Below the pieces are notes generated by a model, which was given only the letters and a program-made list of their open reading frames with translations, was not told the DNA's origin and did not search any database. 64,000 nt of DNA, from assembly GCF_016618195.1 (NCBI RefSeq), contig NZ_CP067099.1, positions 1,922,001-1,986,000 on the forward strand. Direction: 5' to 3'. A program made the position numbers and the translations under genes. This stretch comes from Providencia manganoxydans. Its GTDB lineage: Bacteria; Pseudomonadota; Gammaproteobacteria; Enterobacterales; Enterobacteriaceae. This document shows positions 7,902 through 18,239 of this stretch, piece after piece (within the stretch, counting starts at the first letter, position 1; each line of letters begins with the position of its first letter).

Positions 7902-8441
7902 CCATTGACGTCGTAAAAAAATAAAGAGAACTACGGCAATAATGATAAGTAAAAACCACGTTAAAGAAGAGTGTATCGGTAAGGCGAGTATCGCTGAACT
8001 AATAAAATATCCGCAAGAAACAATAATGACCCCCCATAAGGCTCCTCCCAAAATATTTAATATAAAAAATTTAAATGGATTAACTTTACTCGCTCCGATA
8101 ATGATTGGGCCCACAGTTCTCAAGCCATAAGCAAAGCGAATAGCGATAATAATGAAATTTTCATGTTGACGGATCAATTGTTGGACACGATTGATTTTTT
8201 TCTGATGACGGTGAAATTTAGGTAAGATCTGAGAGCCAGCAAAGTAACCAACGTAAAATAAAACATTATCACTGACTATGCCCCCTAAAGCGGCAAATAA
8301 CATCACCCAAGGGTAATAAAGTAATTGGTTATGAGCAGCAACGCCAGATAGAAAAGCGGCGGTCTCACCTTCTATCATGGCACCAAAAAAGGTAGCCCAA
8401 TAACCATATTCTGTGATCCAATTTGTGAATTCTGCTGTCAT
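7893..8441 (-). CDS. DedA family membrane protein
   Basis: 182 residues with four to five hydrophobic segments. The family motif is visible as FGAMIEGETAAFLSG near the N-terminus, and the conserved IAIRFAYGLRTVGPIIIGASKVNPFKFF (F-x-R-F/A-x-G-x-R plus G) lies near 100-128. DedA/Tvp38 proteins are proposed lipid flippases or scramblases (undecaprenyl phosphate, phosphatidylethanolamine) and affect envelope integrity and pH homeostasis. It resembles the YohD-type short members. It follows the DUF1345 gene by 15 bp, so the two are probably one operon. Confidence 0.82.
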   Translation of the reverse strand: MTAEFTNWITEYGYWATFFGAMIEGETAAFLSGVAAHNQLLYYPWVMLFAALGGIVSDNVLFYVGYFAGSQILPKFHRHQKKINRVQQLIRQHENFIIIAIRFAYGLRTVGPIIIGASKVNPFKFFILNILGGALWGVIIVSCGYFISSAILALPIHSSLTWFLLIIIAVVLFIFLRRQWKK

Positions 8442-8456
8442 TTTTACCTAATTAGT

Positions 8457-9134
8457 CTAAAAGAAACTCGCTGAAATATTGATACATAACCCTAATATTG
8501 CCATATTAAATACAAATGAAATAACGGACTGAAGTAATACTGCTCGGCGCATCGGGCTTGAGGCGATTTCCACATCAGCAGTTTGCGATGCTACAGCAAT
8601 GGTAAAAGAAAAATACATAAAGTCCGAATATGTTGGGGCAAGGATCTCATCAGGAAAACGTAGCCATGGTTGTTGCTGATTTTCATTACTATAGTATAGG
8701 TGCGCATAATGCATCGTAAAGCCCGCAGGGAGTAATAGCCATGAAGAAATGAGTGTAGAAGCGGTGAGTGCATAGGGCACAAATTTATCGGTTTTCGGAA
8801 AGTCGCCATGTCCACCTAATGCAAAAAATAGTACCAGTAAACTGACACAACAACCAGCAACGAGGAAAAAAATCACCATACGAGCACTTTCATCTTCGAC
8901 TTTAGTGATTTCTCGAATGTTCTTAGTTTTACGATTAATTATGCGAGCAAAAAGAAATAATAAATAGATCCAAGCAAATGCGTTCCAGCTTAGAATTAAG
9001 CACATCATGGTATTTTGGTAGGGAAGTAATGCAACAAAAGTCGCAACTGCAACAAATAAAGAAATAATAAAGCGAGGCCTTGAATGAAATGCATGATGAA
9101 AAAGATGAACTATTCGAAAGATGTAACGTAACAT
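8457..9134 (-). CDS. DUF1345 inner-membrane protein
   Basis: 225 residues with about six hydrophobic segments. The central motif MYFSFTIAVASQTADVEIASSPMRR near 173-195, with the conserved pattern D(F/Y)xYFSFTIG(M/V)xxQTxDV, identifies DUF1345. Function is unknown in all bacteria. It is the first gene of a likely two-gene operon with the DedA-like gene, which hints at a shared envelope role. Confidence 0.8.
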   Translation of the reverse strand: MLRYIFRIVHLFHHAFHSRPRFIISLFVAVATFVALLPYQNTMMCLILSWNAFAWIYLLFLFARIINRKTKNIREITKVEDESARMVIFFLVAGCCVSLLVLFFALGGHGDFPKTDKFVPYALTASTLISSWLLLPAGFTMHYAHLYYSNENQQQPWLRFPDEILAPTYSDFMYFSFTIAVASQTADVEIASSPMRRAVLLQSVISFVFNMAILGLCINISASFF

Positions 9135-9411
9135 GATGCATTCCTTAACATGAACAAAATAATTTTATTATATCAAATGGTTGAAGTGATGTTGTAGAGA
9201 ATTTACTGGTGCTCTTATTGATGGGATATACTGGATAAAGTTACATTTTTGCTATATATAAACTTCAATTAATCAATAACTGATGGTTAATACAATAGAT
9301 TATATTGCTAAAAATTGAGGTAGTTTTCAAATAAATTGTTATACTAGCGAAACTATTTTATAGCCTCGTTTTGTGAATTTTTTATTAGTGAGTTATTTAG
9401 ATCGTCTTTTT

Positions 9412-9831
9412 ATGAATAAAATATTTTATGTCATTATTGCTTTATTTCTTCTTGGTTCTGCTTTTTTATTTGGTATGACATTAAATTATAAAGATGACAT
9501 CAACATGATTGAACGTGTTGAACGTACAGTATTAGGTTATTTAGAAAATCCTAAATTAGAAACATTTAAGGATGTAAGTTACCATTTTAATAAAATCTCA
9601 CATAATGGTGGAGAGGTTGGCTACGTTTGTGGATTTGTTTCACGACATTATGATTTTTCAAGGAAAACAGAAGATAAGCGTTTTATTGTCAAAACATATA
9701 CTCGACCCGATGGTGCCATTAATATTTCTATACCTGTTATTGATGGGATAGATGAATTGTTGACAGAAGCCCAAGTGGATGGTCTATGGACTAAATATTG
9801 TGAAGCACCGGCCACCAAAGCGATCCAGTAA
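9412..9831 (+). CDS. Hypothetical single-span protein with a soluble domain
   Basis: 139 residues from the ATG at 9412 (a longer GTG-start form at 9373 has no ribosome site). The sequence starts MNKIFYVIIALFLLGSAFLFG, a signal-anchor, followed by a soluble, probably periplasmic domain of about 115 residues. Two cysteines (VGYVCGF and TKYCEAP) could form a disulfide. The conserved-looking core HNGGEVGYVCGFVSRHYDF suggests a small beta-rich fold. The family is not recognised. Confidence 0.6.
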   Translation: MNKIFYVIIALFLLGSAFLFGMTLNYKDDINMIERVERTVLGYLENPKLETFKDVSYHFNKISHNGGEVGYVCGFVSRHYDFSRKTEDKRFIVKTYTRPDGAINISIPVIDGIDELLTEAQVDGLWTKYCEAPATKAIQ

Positions 9832-10123
9832 CCTGAGTATGCTGAAATATTATATTGAACTTACTTAATATACTATTTTTCTATTAATAGAATAATAGTA
9901 TCACTTCATTTCTATTTTTCATTATGCCAATCAGAAACACCATTTGATTAAGCATGGTTAATGTTGATTTAATCTGAGTGCGTTTCCTTTATAACTTACT
10001 CATGAATCATAATAGGCTTGTACACTAATCTATATTTCTGCGCGGGGCCTAATATGAGCTCTAAAAGAAAGGCAAAATCAGCGTAATCCAACCCGACTTT
10101 TACCCACCTCAAATTTTACCCAC
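9832..10123. other. Intergenic gap before the tRNA terminator
   Basis: AT-rich spacer between the hypothetical gene and the tRNA-Pro terminator. No coding frame, RNA or repeat was recognised. Confidence 0.4.
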
Positions 10124-10150
10124 AAAAAAACCAACCCTAACAGGTTGGTT
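10124..10150 (-). terminator. Terminator of the tRNA-Pro gene
   Basis: Read on the minus strand: stem AACCAACC / GGTTGGTT with a 6-base loop, followed by seven Ts, just downstream of the tRNA 3' end. Confidence 0.85.
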
Positions 10151-10164
10151 TCTCTATAAAAAAT

Positions 10165-10241
10165 TGGTCGGCATGATAGGATTTGAACCTACGACCCCCG
10201 ACACCCCATGACGGTGCGCTACCAAGCTGCGCTACATGCCG
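10165..10241 (-). tRNA. proL: tRNA-Pro (anticodon GGG)
   Basis: 77 bases on the minus strand. The acceptor stem CGGCATG pairs with CATGCCG, followed by discriminator A and an encoded CCA. The D arm contains AGCGCAGCTTGGTAGCGC, the anticodon loop ATGGGGT carries GGG, and the T arm contains GGTTCAAATCC. The sequence is nearly that of E. coli proL, and the position next to yejM is also as in E. coli. Confidence 0.97.
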
Positions 10242-10314
10242 AACTTTGATTTATACTACTCATTTTGCTTATGAAAGCAAGGCTTCACTTGCTCGACTGA
10301 TTGATTTTTAAGCG

Positions 10315-12027
10315 TTAATTTTCATTAAACCGCTTTAGTTCGGTAAAAATTTTCAGTAACTGAGCAAGATCAGGTTTTTGATTTTTAACTTCATTGCCTT
10401 GCAAATCATAGATGCTAAATTGGCCATTTTTGTCCATATAGAGCGTTGCATCATTTGTCGTGATCACCACATCGTTATTGCTGCCTGTAATGACCCAAGG
10501 GTACTTGCGGTCAGGACTGAACAAGTCTTCCCCTTGGCTATAATCGTCAGGTGAATTGGACACATGCAGTAAACGTTGCATGATGGTTGTTAGTACATCT
10601 TGATGGCTAGTGAGTTTATCAATTTCCTGGCTAGGGGTATTCGGCCAATAGATAAACAAAGGAACTTGCATCTTTTTACGATCAAACTGCTTACCGCTAA
10701 ACCAATCATCAGCTTCAGACTCGCCATTATAATTTGCAGTGATAACTACAATGGTATTTTTCAAGCGACCATCACGGATCAATGTTTCAACAATTTGGTT
10801 GATTTGGTCATTGGTTTGTTTACTGCCGGGTTGTCCTTTGATATTTAAGAAGGAGAACCAAGGTGACTCACTCTTCAACCCGCTTAACCATGCGCTCCAT
10901 TGTGTGATGGTTTGTGTATCACTATCAGCCGCTTTGGTTGGTAATGAGTAATCCGCTAAAATGGCTTGGCGGAATAATGGAGAATTAAAGCCATCTGTTG
11001 AGAAGAGGCCAAATTGATACCCTTGATGCTGCAATGCTTCAATCAGTACAGAAGCATGACGTTCATTAAGGATATTATCGAAATAACTGGCTGAAATACC
11101 ATAAAATAGGCCGAATAGGGCGCTATCGTTACGTAAACCTGTGGTGTAGTGGTTGGTAAAGTCAGTACTCATCTCTTTAAACGCTTTTAGCGATGACATG
11201 TTATTTTGTTGGGTTTTATCACCCAAGTTATCAACCACGACTAGTAGTAAATTATAACCCATGCCTTGATCATAATAGCTAAGCGGTTTCAATGGATACT
11301 GAAGTTTTAAAGCGGTAGGGCTACCTTGCTGGAAGACACGGTTTTGATGTTCAGATAAGTCTAATAAGCCATATCTATCCAGCAGTTTTCGAGCCGTCAT
11401 TGGTTGTGATAGCGGGTAATTATAACGTTGCATGGTAATAGGGCGATAGAAATTAGCATCAGACCATGCATACATAAGGTGCGACATCACAAAGGTGGCA
11501 ATAAATAGCCCTGCGAGTGGTTTACCAAAGGTTTGTCTATTCAAACTGCGTAGCTTTTGCCAACTCCAAGTTGCAAAAAGCATTTGAATAAGAAAGATGA
11601 TAGGGATCGCGATAAACATCAATTGCCACTCGCGTGCCATCTCCCCTTTTTCAGGGTTGATCACTAGATCCCAAACCTGTGGCGTCAGGTGTAAACCAAA
11701 TTGGCTAAAGACTCGAATATCAAAGATTAATAAGGTTGTACCCGCGGTGGCGAGCGCAACACAAATAAGCCTCAGCAGCCGCTGAGACATAACAATAAAG
11801 GTCAGTGGAAAAACAATCAGTAAGTAGCAGGCAAAAACGACAAAACTAAAATGACCAATCCAACTGACGAAGGCAAAAATGCGCCCGGCGAGCGTGTCGG
11901 GCCAATCAAAAATAAACAGATAGCTACTACTTAGCCCTAGGCTGAGCAGGATATTAAAAAGTGCAAACCAGTGCCCCCAACTTATCATTTGGGAGACTTT
12001 ATCACGGTAGCGCTGATGGGTGACCAT
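10315..12027 (-). CDS. yejM: YejM/PbgA inner-membrane regulator of LPS synthesis
   Basis: 570 residues (E. coli 586). The DUF3413 region at about 1-190 has five membrane helices and opens MVTHQRYRDKVSQMISWGHW, close to the E. coli start. A periplasmic sulfatase-like domain follows from about 245 (LLLVVVDNLGDKTQ, FGLFYGISASYFD, LFSTDGFNSPLFRQA). PbgA/YejM senses lipid A and, through LapB, protects LpxC from FtsH proteolysis. The domain is a pseudo-hydrolase; here the usual VDGLN strand reads VDNLG, consistent with no catalysis. It is shorter mainly in a loop of the sulfatase-like domain. It lies 21 bp after yejL, as one operon. Confidence 0.93.
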   Translation of the reverse strand: MVTHQRYRDKVSQMISWGHWFALFNILLSLGLSSSYLFIFDWPDTLAGRIFAFVSWIGHFSFVVFACYLLIVFPLTFIVMSQRLLRLICVALATAGTTLLIFDIRVFSQFGLHLTPQVWDLVINPEKGEMAREWQLMFIAIPIIFLIQMLFATWSWQKLRSLNRQTFGKPLAGLFIATFVMSHLMYAWSDANFYRPITMQRYNYPLSQPMTARKLLDRYGLLDLSEHQNRVFQQGSPTALKLQYPLKPLSYYDQGMGYNLLLVVVDNLGDKTQQNNMSSLKAFKEMSTDFTNHYTTGLRNDSALFGLFYGISASYFDNILNERHASVLIEALQHQGYQFGLFSTDGFNSPLFRQAILADYSLPTKAADSDTQTITQWSAWLSGLKSESPWFSFLNIKGQPGSKQTNDQINQIVETLIRDGRLKNTIVVITANYNGESEADDWFSGKQFDRKKMQVPLFIYWPNTPSQEIDKLTSHQDVLTTIMQRLLHVSNSPDDYSQGEDLFSPDRKYPWVITGSNNDVVITTNDATLYMDKNGQFSIYDLQGNEVKNQKPDLAQLLKIFTELKRFNEN

Positions 12028-12048
12028 ACTGTTTATTTCGTTAATCGA

Positions 12049-12276
12049 TTAGTGAGACTGATCTTCTTTGACAGAAGACAGTAACGCGTTGGCAAAAGAG
12101 TCGGCAATCATTTTACGTTGCGCTGGTGCGACAGATGTATTAAGTAGATTGGTGACCATGTTCCCCAACACCATTAGTGAAAGATCTACTGGAGTATGGT
12201 TTTTTTCTAACACGCTGACAAGCTCAGCGAGCAAAGTTTCAACTTTTTCATCACTATAGCGAGATGACTGTGGCAT
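12049..12276 (-). CDS. yejL: UPF0352 protein YejL
   Basis: 75 residues from the ATG at 12276 ([16 protein letters not shown]), matching the E. coli length and start; an ATG four codons upstream is less likely. Mostly helical, with the conserved core [24 protein letters not shown] in two parts. The function is unknown. It is the first gene of the yejLM operon and is divergent from yejK. Confidence 0.9.
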   Translation of the reverse strand: MPQSSRYSDEKVETLLAELVSVLEKNHTPVDLSLMVLGNMVTNLLNTSVAPAQRKMIADSFANALLSSVKEDQSH

Positions 12277-12518
12277 AAATTCTAACATCCTAAATTATTA
12301 AAAGCTCACCTATGATAGCGTATAGCGGGATCTTTTTCTTCATTCTTCGCAAGAAATTTATATTTAAGTGAGGATCATGATTATTAAGATTATTTGAGTG
12401 AGTATTAGTTCATTGTTAGTGTGTAAAAATGTGCATAAATGACGGTTTAGGTTGCAGATAAATAGCATCAGTGTTTGAATACGCGCGATAATATTTCTGC
12501 TTGAACAAGGAGCCTACA

Positions 12519-13517
12519 ATGAGTCTGGAAATTTCTCAGATAGCTTTACATCAGTTGATTAAACGCGATGAACAGACACTTGAAGTGATGCTGCGCGACT
12601 CTTTATTGTCAACCGATAACGTTGTGCAAGACATGATGGCAGAATTACACCGTGTATACAGCGCTAAAAGTAAAGCTTTTGGTGAGTTCAATGAAGAAAG
12701 CGAATTGGCAGATGCGCTGAGATTATTACGCAAAGGTGAAGAAGAATTCCTTGGCTTCAGTCGTGCGATGACTGTACGTTTAAAAGATGAACTTGCTAAA
12801 TATCCTTTCGCAGAAGGGGGCGTGGTTCTATTTTGCCAATATCGTTATCTGGCGGTTGAGTATTTATTGATTGCTGTTTTAAGTAGTTGTGACAGCATGT
12901 TTGTTACCGACAATCTTGACCTATCGACCACGCATTACCTTGATATCCCTCATGCTGATATCGTGGCACGTATCGATTTGACTGAGTGGGAAACCAATCC
13001 TGAATCATCGCGTTATCTTACTTTTTTAAAAGGGCGAGTAGGGCGTAAAGTTTCTGATTTCTTTATGGATTTCTTGGCAGCATCGGAAGGATTAAACGCT
13101 AAAGTACAAAATAAAGGTTTAGTGCAAGCGTTAGATGACTTTTGTGATAATGCGCAAATGGATAAAAATACCCGCCAAGCTTATCGCCAACAAGTGCATA
13201 ATTACTGTACAGAGCAATTGCAGTCAGGTGAGGAAATTGAGCTGCAAGCGCTATCTAAAGAACTTCCTATTGTTGAAGAACAGTCTTTCGGTGACTTCGC
13301 GCGTCAAAATGATTATCAACTTGAGGAAAGTTTTCCGGCCGATAGGGGAACACTGAAGCAACTGACGAAGTTTTCGGGCAGTGGTGGTGGGATCACGATA
13401 AGTTTTGATGCGATGTTAATGGGGGAGCGTATTTTTTGGGATCCGGTGACGGATACTTTGACAATTCGAGGCACTCCACCTAACTTACGCGATCAACTGC
13501 AACGTCGCAGCAAGTAA
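12519..13517 (+). CDS. yejK: Nucleoid-associated protein YejK (NdpA)
   Basis: 332 residues from the ATG at 12519 ([19 protein letters not shown]), which has a CAAGGAG ribosome site; a TTG six codons upstream is rejected. NdpA family: the C-terminal region [19 protein letters not shown] and [13 protein letters not shown] is near-identical to E. coli YejK as I recall it. It is a nucleoid-enriched protein that binds DNA and has been reported to affect topoisomerase activity. Divergent from yejL, as in E. coli. Confidence 0.93.
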   Translation: MSLEISQIALHQLIKRDEQTLEVMLRDSLLSTDNVVQDMMAELHRVYSAKSKAFGEFNEESELADALRLLRKGEEEFLGFSRAMTVRLKDELAKYPFAEGGVVLFCQYRYLAVEYLLIAVLSSCDSMFVTDNLDLSTTHYLDIPHADIVARIDLTEWETNPESSRYLTFLKGRVGRKVSDFFMDFLAASEGLNAKVQNKGLVQALDDFCDNAQMDKNTRQAYRQQVHNYCTEQLQSGEEIELQALSKELPIVEEQSFGDFARQNDYQLEESFPADRGTLKQLTKFSGSGGGITISFDAMLMGERIFWDPVTDTLTIRGTPPNLRDQLQRRSK

Positions 13518-13532
13518 TATGTTACTAGAAAT

Positions 13533-13560
13533 AAATAACGCCGCAATTGCGGCGTTATTT
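13533..13560. terminator. Bidirectional terminator between yejK and rplY
   Basis: A perfect 28-bp palindrome with a GCCGCAATTGCGGC core and A-rich and T-rich flanks that serves both convergent genes. Confidence 0.9.
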
Positions 13561-13604
13561 ACTCGGCGTCCCGAAAATTTCTAAAGCTCGGCTTGTGGCT
13601 TTAA

Positions 13605-13886
13605 TTAAACGCGCAGGAAGTCAATGTGCGTCACTTTTGGCTTGAACGGGTGACGTTGAACTGCCTGAACTTTGACTTTAGTTTCTTTACCATCGATAAC
13701 CAGGTTCAGAACTTCGTAAAATTCTGCTTTACCTTCTTGGTTAATGACTTCATCGTGGTTCAGAGTTACAGAGATAGGCTCTTGATTACCACCGTAAACG
13801 ATAGCTGGGAACTGGTTAGCTCTGCGCAGGCGGCGGCTCGCACCCTTACCCTGCTCTGTACGTGCAATTGCATTGATAGTTAACAT
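13605..13886 (-). CDS. rplY: 50S ribosomal protein L25
   Basis: 93 residues from the ATG at 13886 ([25 protein letters not shown]); the E. coli protein is 94. An upstream in-frame ATG would add six residues and is rejected by comparison with the family. L25 binds the 5S rRNA E-loop; the conserved RRLRRAN and the C-terminal [18 protein letters not shown] are seen. Short form without the C-terminal TL5/CTC extension. Single-gene unit with a structured leader. Confidence 0.96.
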   Translation of the reverse strand: MLTINAIARTEQGKGASRRLRRANQFPAIVYGGNQEPISVTLNHDEVINQEGKAEFYEVLNLVIDGKETKVKVQAVQRHPFKPKVTHIDFLRV

Positions 13887-13917
13887 TACTATTTCTCTAT
13901 ACAAGAAAAAATAAAAT

Positions 13918-13943
13918 CCTGCTACAGGCGACCCAGCAGCAGG
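13918..13943 (-). promoter_or_regulatory. Hairpin in the rplY leader, possible L25 autoregulatory element
   Basis: On the minus strand a stem-loop forms from CCTGCTGCTGG and CCTGTAGCAGG around GTCG, with two mismatches. It begins about 30 bases upstream of the rplY start. L25 in gamma-proteobacteria is known to have an autoregulatory mRNA leader; identity with that element is inferred from position only. Confidence 0.45.
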
Positions 13944-14264
13944 TTCGATATTTGGCTTCGTGACATAAAGTCGCTATTGCGAAAACACTGAAGCGGGCAG
14001 CATTTTAACTAAAAACCGTGGTTACAGCAATCATAATCTAACCAATATTAGGGACTGCGAATTTTTACGGTGCAAAAGCGGCTAAGAAACGGTGTAAAAG
14101 ATAGATTTATGCCTTAATAAATTTAGAACATGATTATTTGCGTGAAACATTGTGATTGGATCTTGTACTATAGATTGAATGACAGCACGTTTTACTCATT
14201 TTATTGCTAGGTTAAGAGAACATACCCTTAATTCGAAATCAGGGACATCAAAAGTCAATCGCTC
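13944..14264. other. Upstream region of rplY and downstream of radD
   Basis: About 320 bp with no gene. It should carry the rplY promoter on the minus strand and the radD 3' end. No clear terminator for radD was found. Confidence 0.4.
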
Positions 14265-16025
14265 TTACGAATAGAGTTGGTCAGCGACGCGAAAGCGCCC
14301 TTGATAATCGAATATTTTTTGACGGATCTCCCAATAGCTCTCTTTTTTTCTTGCGACAATAAATTGTGGGTAACGTAATACAACTTGTTGCGTAATGATG
14401 TCATTAGCTGTTGTCCATTTAAACGGAACACCGGGGGCTCGCAAGTGTTCACGTAAAAAATGGTGTTCAAAAGCACGTCGTTGGGCTGGAGTATGTAAGC
14501 GAAAACGTTCTGAAACAGAGGTACCATCTTCATCATAATAGCTAATTTTCAACCATTCACCTTTATTATCAGTCCCAGTTGTTAGTGCCATGCCACCACA
14601 GCGTATGATTAATGCATCTTTGAGTTTTAATGCTGCCTTCAACATATCATCAGGATCGGATAACACTTCATCACATTTTTGGCAGCGACGTGCGGCGATA
14701 TCATTTTCTGCACCGCAATGTGGACATTGTTTAAAACGAAAACGAAACTCACATTGTTGTTTTTCGCCACGTTCGTTTTCCTCCCAGCCTTGGCATCGAC
14801 GGCCATAGTGCTCAATGATATGACCATCTTCAGTGCATTTACCCCAGAAAGTATTGGCAAATTGACAAAGAGGACAAAAAACCTGAACGGGGACACTACT
14901 CGAATTTGGTTTGCTGGAGCCGACTTCAGGGCGAAACAAATCATGTGGATTGCCTGCATAATCTAAAATCAAACATTCATGTTTATTAGGCGAAAGGCGT
15001 AGCCCTCGACCAACAATCTGTTGATATAAACTGACGGATTCAGTTGGACGTAAAATAGCGATCACATCGACATGCGGCGCATCAAAACCAGTGGTAAGCA
15101 CAGAAACGTTAACTAAAAAGTGCAATTGTTTATTTTTAAATTGCTGAATAATCGCTTCACGTTCAGCAGCAGGGGTATCTGCCGTGACTAAAGCGGCTGT
15201 TTCTTGAGGCAAATAACCTAAAATTTCCTTCGCATGTTCAACTGTTGCGGCGAAAATCATGCAACCTTGGCGCGGTAAAGCATACTCAACAATTTGCGCG
15301 ACAATTGTTGGGGTAATACGTTTTTGTTTTTTAATTGATAGGTTTAATTCATGCTGATTAAAAATACCGGATGAACTGAGTGACACTTGGCTAAAATCAT
15401 ACTGTAGAACTGGCATGTCAAGACGCTCAGGAGGAACTAAAAAATGATTTTTGATCATGTAATGTAATGGTAACTCATAAATACACTCACGAAAAAAGCA
15501 TGAGTCATCGCCTTTAACCATTCCATGATAATGGTATTGGTATATCCAACCTGATCCGAGGCGATAGGGTGTTGCCGTTAAACCAAGTACTTTTAAGGTT
15601 GAATTGTATTGACTTAATCGATTGATAACTTGTTGATATTGGCTTTTTTCATTCACGCTAATACGATGACATTCATCAATGATGACCAGTGAAAAGTTAT
15701 CATTAAAGTTATCAAGATTACGAGCAACAGATTGTACACTGCCAAAGACAACTTTATTGTGTGACTCTTTACGATTTAACCCAGCAGCAAAAATATCGGC
15801 TTCAAGGCCATAGGCAAGGTACTTAGCATGATTTTGCTCAACAAGTTCTTTGACGTGAGCTAAAACCAGCACACGACCTCGTGCTAGTCGTGCAAGTTCA
15901 GCGATGACTAAACTTTTTCCCGCACCAGTGGGAAGGACAATAACCGCAGGATCACGATGCTGACGAAAATAGCGTATTGTTGAATCGACAGCTTCTTGTT
16001 GGTATGGACGAAGTTGGAAAGGCAT
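14265..16025 (-). CDS. radD: Superfamily 2 helicase-like ATPase RadD
   Basis: 586 residues, the E. coli YejH/RadD length. Helicase motifs: Walker A PTGAGKS with Lys37, motif II DECH at 117-120, motif III GLTATP, motif [13 protein letters not shown]. The C-terminal part has zinc-binding cysteine pairs (CPLCQF; CEFRF...CPHCGAEND...CQKCDE). RadD aids RecA-mediated strand exchange and double-strand break repair and binds SSB. Sits between rplY and rsuA, as in E. coli; divergent from rsuA. Confidence 0.93.
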   Translation of the reverse strand: MPFQLRPYQQEAVDSTIRYFRQHRDPAVIVLPTGAGKSLVIAELARLARGRVLVLAHVKELVEQNHAKYLAYGLEADIFAAGLNRKESHNKVVFGSVQSVARNLDNFNDNFSLVIIDECHRISVNEKSQYQQVINRLSQYNSTLKVLGLTATPYRLGSGWIYQYHYHGMVKGDDSCFFRECIYELPLHYMIKNHFLVPPERLDMPVLQYDFSQVSLSSSGIFNQHELNLSIKKQKRITPTIVAQIVEYALPRQGCMIFAATVEHAKEILGYLPQETAALVTADTPAAEREAIIQQFKNKQLHFLVNVSVLTTGFDAPHVDVIAILRPTESVSLYQQIVGRGLRLSPNKHECLILDYAGNPHDLFRPEVGSSKPNSSSVPVQVFCPLCQFANTFWGKCTEDGHIIEHYGRRCQGWEENERGEKQQCEFRFRFKQCPHCGAENDIAARRCQKCDEVLSDPDDMLKAALKLKDALIIRCGGMALTTGTDNKGEWLKISYYDEDGTSVSERFRLHTPAQRRAFEHHFLREHLRAPGVPFKWTTANDIITQQVVLRYPQFIVARKKESYWEIRQKIFDYQGRFRVADQLYS

Positions 16026-16156
16026 ATTATTCAGTATTATTTAAAAATAGAGCATAGCTAAATGTAAAATTTAAGTTAACACAACGAGTTGAGCTAAAAA
16101 CAGGACTTAGCTGTGTGACGCTATCACTTATAGTTCGTTATTGATATAATAAAAGA

Positions 16157-16172
16157 TGTGAACATAATCACA
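16157..16172. promoter_or_regulatory. CRP-like site between radD and rsuA
   Basis: TGTGAACATAATCACA: both half-sites TGTGA and TCACA match the CRP consensus, with a 6-bp spacer. The centre is about 140 bp upstream of radD and 86 bp upstream of rsuA. Sequence match only. Confidence 0.55.
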
Positions 16173-16249
16173 ATAACCTTTCAATTTTATTTCTAACAGC
16201 TTGGATGGCATATACACCAAGTTGCTATTCCATCAAATTAAGAGAATTT

Positions 16250-16954
16250 ATGCGACTGGATAAGTTTTTGTCCCAGCAATTAGGGATCAGCCGGAGTCTA
16301 GTGGCGCGTGAGCTACGCGCAGGGAAAGTGACTGTTGACGACGAAATAGTTAAATCGGGATCATTACAAGTGAGTTCTGAACAATCGGTAGCTTATGATG
16401 GAGTGGTGTTAACGCATGTCACAGGTCCTCGTTATTTTATGTTGCATAAGCCGCAAGGCTATATTTGCTCAACAGATGACCCAACGCACCCGACCATTCT
16501 CTATTTTATTGATGAACCATTGGCTGATAAATTACATTCAGCGGGACGCCTTGATATTGACACCACAGGATTGGTATTACTTACCGATGATGGGCAGTGG
16601 TCACACCGAATTACTTCACCTAAGCATCATTGTGAGAAAACATATCGCGTTGAATTAGAAAATGATATTGCTGATGACGTTGCACAACGGTTCGAGACAG
16701 GTGTGATGCTAAATGGGGAAAAATATCCGACTAAACCTGCTCAATTAGAAATTATCACCCCAAAAGAAGTACGACTGACAATCAGCGAAGGGCGCTATCA
16801 CCAAGTAAAACGTATGTTTGCAGCGGTTGGTAACCATGTATGTGGTCTTCACCGTGAAAGAATAGGGGAAATTTGGTTAGATCCACAGCTTTCTCCGGGT
16901 GAATACCGTGAATTGACTGCTGAAGAAATTAACAGTATTGCAGTACCACGCTAA
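16250..16954 (+). CDS. rsuA: 16S rRNA pseudouridine(516) synthase RsuA
   Basis: 234 residues from the ATG at 16250 ([17 protein letters not shown]); an upstream in-frame ATG at 16205 adds 15 residues not found in the family. An S4-like N-terminal domain (1-60) is followed by the pseudouridine synthase domain, with catalytic Asp102 in [17 protein letters not shown]. RsuA makes pseudouridine at position 516 of 16S rRNA. It is followed 66 bp later by bcr, as in E. coli. Confidence 0.95.
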   Translation: MRLDKFLSQQLGISRSLVARELRAGKVTVDDEIVKSGSLQVSSEQSVAYDGVVLTHVTGPRYFMLHKPQGYICSTDDPTHPTILYFIDEPLADKLHSAGRLDIDTTGLVLLTDDGQWSHRITSPKHHCEKTYRVELENDIADDVAQRFETGVMLNGEKYPTKPAQLEIITPKEVRLTISEGRYHQVKRMFAAVGNHVCGLHRERIGEIWLDPQLSPGEYRELTAEEINSIAVPR

Positions 16955-17020
16955 ATATAGCGTAAGGGTAAGTCGTATGTAGCTGATATCGCTATGTAGT
17001 AAGGTATAGGAGTCTAACGA

Positions 17021-18208
17021 GTGCAACAACAAAAATCATCCTATTTAGGGTTGATATTAATACTTGGTTTATTATCAATGCTGATGCCATTAGCTATTGA
17101 TATGTATCTGCCAAGCTTCCTTGCTATGGGTGAGTATTTCGGTGTCGATGAAGGCCGCATCCAAATGACACTGAATAGCTATATTTTTGGTTTTGCTATT
17201 GGCCAGCTATTTTATGGTCCAATGGCTGATAGCATCGGTCGCAAACCTGTCATCTTAGGTGGCGTTATTGTGTTTGCAATTGCTTCGGCGGCGTGCGCGT
17301 TAACTGAGTCAATCGAGTCCTTGATTTGGTTTCGTTTTTTACATGGATTTGCAGCTGCTGCGGCAAGTGTGGTGATCAACGCTTTAATGCGAGATATGTT
17401 CACGCGTGATGAATTTTCACGCAGTATGTCTTTCGTGGTATTAGTGATGACCATTGCTCCTTTATTAGCGCCTATTTTAGGCGGTGAAATGATGCGTTGG
17501 TTCTCATGGCACGCTATCTTCTGGAGCATTAGTATCGCGGCGGTGATTGCGGTTGTTTTAGTCAGTTTATTTATTCGAGAGACGCTTCCCGTTGAAAAAC
17601 GCCAACCTTTTCATTTAGGGACCACGTTAAGGCAATTTGCAACCTTATTTCGTGCCAAGCAGGTGTTGTTTTATATCTTAGCCAGCTCATTTTCATTCGC
17701 AGGCATGTTTTCATTTTTAAACGCGGGTCCATTTGTTTATATCGACCTAAATGGGGTATCCCCACAGGACTTTGGCTACTTCTTTGGCATTAATATTATT
17801 TTCTTATTTATTATGACCACGTTTAATGGTCGTTATGTAAGGCGATTTGGTGCAGAGCGTTTGCTTTATTTAGGTATTATTGTCCAATTTACCATGGGAA
17901 TTTGGTTGTTAGTGACGACGGCACTAGGCGTTGGCTTTTGGGCATTGGTCTTAGGTGTTGCTATTTATGTCAGTGGTATTGCGATGATCACATCCAATGC
18001 AATGGCGGTGATTTTAGACAATTATCCACATATAGCAGGTACCGTTTCATCTTTGGCGGGAACGATCCGTTTTTCAATAGGAGCGTTGGTTGGGACGTTG
18101 TTATCGATGATCCCTGCTAAGTCAGCATGGCCAATGGTTGGCTCTATGGTGGCGTGTGTTGCGTTCTCTATGCTATTTGTTGTTCTAGCTAAGCGTATAA
18201 AGAAATAG
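17021..18208 (+). CDS. bcr: Bcr/CflA family multidrug efflux transporter
   Basis: 395 residues with 12 predicted membrane helices. It starts with GTG after a TAGGAG ribosome site 9 bp upstream. MFS signatures: DMYLPSF in helix 1, GQLFYGPMADSIGRKPV in loop 2-3 and ASVVINALMRDMF in helix 4-5. The protein is close to E. coli Bcr, a proton-driven exporter of bicyclomycin, sulfonamides and dipeptides including L-cysteine. Probably co-transcribed with rsuA. Confidence 0.93.
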   Translation: MQQQKSSYLGLILILGLLSMLMPLAIDMYLPSFLAMGEYFGVDEGRIQMTLNSYIFGFAIGQLFYGPMADSIGRKPVILGGVIVFAIASAACALTESIESLIWFRFLHGFAAAAASVVINALMRDMFTRDEFSRSMSFVVLVMTIAPLLAPILGGEMMRWFSWHAIFWSISIAAVIAVVLVSLFIRETLPVEKRQPFHLGTTLRQFATLFRAKQVLFYILASSFSFAGMFSFLNAGPFVYIDLNGVSPQDFGYFFGINIIFLFIMTTFNGRYVRRFGAERLLYLGIIVQFTMGIWLLVTTALGVGFWALVLGVAIYVSGIAMITSNAMAVILDNYPHIAGTVSSLAGTIRFSIGALVGTLLSMIPAKSAWPMVGSMVACVAFSMLFVVLAKRIKK

Positions 18209-18219
18209 AATTGGTATTT

Positions 18220-18239
18220 ATGTTTCATGGATGAAACAT
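18220..18239. repeat. Inverted repeat just after bcr
   Basis: ATGTTTCAT and ATGAAACAT flank GG, giving an 18-bp stem region with almost no loop. It lacks a T-run, so it is either a weak 3' end or an operator-like palindrome. Confidence 0.5.

Noticed and set aside
14255-14536. 93-codon minus-strand frame at the radD 3' end
   Set aside because: Alternative frame inside radD, no start signal or homology.
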